Positions 4,742 to 5,619 of a stretch of DNA of 5,619 nucleotides are shown piece by piece. The notes beneath the pieces were generated by a model. It was not told the origin of the DNA. It saw only the letters and a program-made list of their open reading frames with translations, and searched no databases. Positions within the stretch are counted from its first letter, which is position 1, and each line of letters starts with the position of its first letter. This DNA comes from DAOTXK01 sp034430555 (GTDB taxonomy: Bacteria; Chloroflexota; Anaerolineae; Aggregatilineales; Ch27): NCBI GenBank assembly GCA_034430555.1, contig DAOUEM010000105.1, forward strand, positions 1 through 5,619, given 5' to 3'. The translations under genes were made by a program, and so were the position numbers.

Positions 4742-5619
4742 ATGACCACCTACGAACCCGTCATCGGCCTGGAAGTCCACGCCGAGATGCTCACCGAGAG
4801 CAAGATGTTCTGCGCCTGCGCGGTGGTGGACAGCACCCAGGCCCCACCCAATACCGTCACCTGCCCCGTCTGCCTGGGGATGCCGGGCGTGCTGCCCGTC
4901 ATCAACCAGGAAGCGATGGACATGGCCCTGCGCGTCGGGCTGGCCCTGCACTGCGAAATCCCGGCCTTCAACCAGTTCGCGCGCAAGAACTACTTCTATC
5001 CGGACCTGCCCAAGGGCTACCAGATCAGCCAGTATGAGTATCCGCTGGCCGTCAATGGTTACGTGGACGTCGACCTGCCCGACGGGACGCAAAAGCGCAT
5101 CGGCGTGACCCGCGCCCACATGGAAGAGGACACCGGCAAGCTCACCCACGTCAACGGCGGCAGCCTGGTGGACCTCAACCGGGCGGGCGTGCCGCTGTTG
5201 GAGATCGTCAGCGAGCCGGACCTGCGCAGCCCGGCAGAAACGGAAGCCTACGGGCGTAAACTGCGCAGCATCCTGCAATACCTGGGCGTCAACCACGGGG
5301 ATATGTCCAAGGGCGTGCTGCGCTTCGAGGCCAACGTCAGTGTGCGCCCGGTCGGCAGCGATGAACTGCGCACCCGCACCGAGATCAAAAACCTGAACAG
5401 CATTCGCAGCATGACGCGCGCCATCGCCAAAGAGGTCGAGCGCCAGGTTACGCTGTGGGAGGGCGGCGGGGAAGTGCAGCAGGCCACGCTCGGCTGGGAC
5501 GAAGACCGCCAGCAGATCGTGATTCAGCGCATCAAGGAAAGCGCCAGCGACTACCGCTACTTCCCGGAGCCGGACCTGCCCATCATCCAGATCAGCCCGG
5601 ACCGCGTCGAAGAAGTGCG
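4742..5619 (+). CDS. gatB: Asp-tRNA(Asn)/Glu-tRNA(Gln) amidotransferase subunit B, N-terminal 292 residues
   Basis: GatB is the kinase/tRNA-binding subunit of the GatCAB amidotransferase in the cytoplasm. It activates the misacylated Glu- or Asp-tRNA with ATP, and ammonia from GatA then makes Gln-tRNA(Gln) or Asn-tRNA(Asn). Hallmarks in order: YEPVIGLEVHAE (4-15, with metal-binding E11 and H13), zinc cysteines C24, C26, C41 and C44 (FCAC and CPVCLGMPG), RKNYFYPDLPKGYQISQY (81-98), HMEEDTGKL (126-134), the family signature VDLNRAGVPLLEI (143-155), LRFEANVSVRP, RTEIKNLNS and SDYRYFPEPDLP. The family is usually about 470-490 residues, so roughly 60% is here, and the C-terminal tail domain is beyond the right edge. 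The ATG at 4742 begins exactly where homology begins, although no strong Shine-Dalgarno is present. No gatC or gatA is adjacent on the left, so the Gat genes are not in one cluster on this side. No disruption is seen. Confidence 0.97.
   Translation, partial: MTTYEPVIGLEVHAEMLTESKMFCACAVVDSTQAPPNTVTCPVCLGMPGVLPVINQEAMDMALRVGLALHCEIPAFNQFARKNYFYPDLPKGYQISQYEYPLAVNGYVDVDLPDGTQKRIGVTRAHMEEDTGKLTHVNGGSLVDLNRAGVPLLEIVSEPDLRSPAETEAYGRKLRSILQYLGVNHGDMSKGVLRFEANVSVRPVGSDELRTRTEIKNLNSIRSMTRAIAKEVERQVTLWEGGGEVQQATLGWDEDRQQIVIQRIKESASDYRYFPEPDLPIIQISPDRVEEV

Noticed and set aside
4661..5296. Minus-strand ORF (211 aa) opposite gatB
   Set aside because: Antisense shadow of gatB, and it would also cover the gatB promoter.
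1..5619. tRNA, rRNA, CRISPR arrays, riboswitches
   Set aside because: No cloverleaf-like pattern, no regularly spaced repeats and no recognisable riboswitch core were seen by eye on either strand.

Overview
The window is high-GC bacterial chromosome (about 68-73% GC in the main genes) interrupted by one stretch of clearly lower GC (about 45-47% in the lines counted by eye). Gene content (MFS exporter, TPR protein, metallo-beta-lactamase-fold hydrolase, GatB) is typical of a free-living environmental bacterium. Codon style, GatB type and promoters of the TGnTAnAAT kind would fit Chloroflexota (Anaerolineae-like), but this is an impression and not proven by the sequence.

Layout. (1) 1-172, minus: the first 57 codons of an MFS-type exporter that leaves the window on the left. 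(2) 173-433: divergent intergenic region with a candidate extended -10 promoter for the exporter, a 7-bp hairpin flanked by a 9-bp direct repeat, and a 9-codon mini-ORF with a very strong Shine-Dalgarno just before the next gene. (3) 434-2940, plus: a tight three-gene unit made of an unrecognised 207-aa protein, a 302-aa TPR protein and a complete 322-aa MBL-fold metallohydrolase. The gaps are 9 nt and then a 4-nt ATGA overlap, so the three are probably co-transcribed. (4) 2941-3213, plus: a start-less remnant of a polytopic membrane protein, most like the C-terminus of a Na+/Ca2+-exchanger-family transporter. (5) 3216-4625: a low-GC cassette carrying two overlapping minus-strand genes, an ASCH-domain (PUA-like) protein followed by a 270-aa protein with a CxxC...H motif, driven by a consensus extended -10 promoter. 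A 14-bp direct repeat with 13 matches brackets the cassette; its left copy lies between the stop codon of the transporter remnant and that of the last cassette gene. (6) 4561-4640: a short, strongly structured non-coding patch with two imperfect dyads, one enclosing the right repeat copy. (7) 4742-5619, plus: the first 292 codons of gatB, with its own promoter.

How it fits together: gatB is housekeeping (transamidation of misacylated Glu-tRNA(Gln)/Asp-tRNA(Asn)). The 434-2940 unit looks like accessory metabolism with a scaffold or helper protein, of unknown substrate. The 3216-4625 cassette is the most interesting part. It looks like a small, horizontally acquired two-gene module inserted between a decayed transporter gene and gatB; its proteins have features suggesting nucleic-acid or nucleotide recognition, but no function can be assigned from sequence alone.
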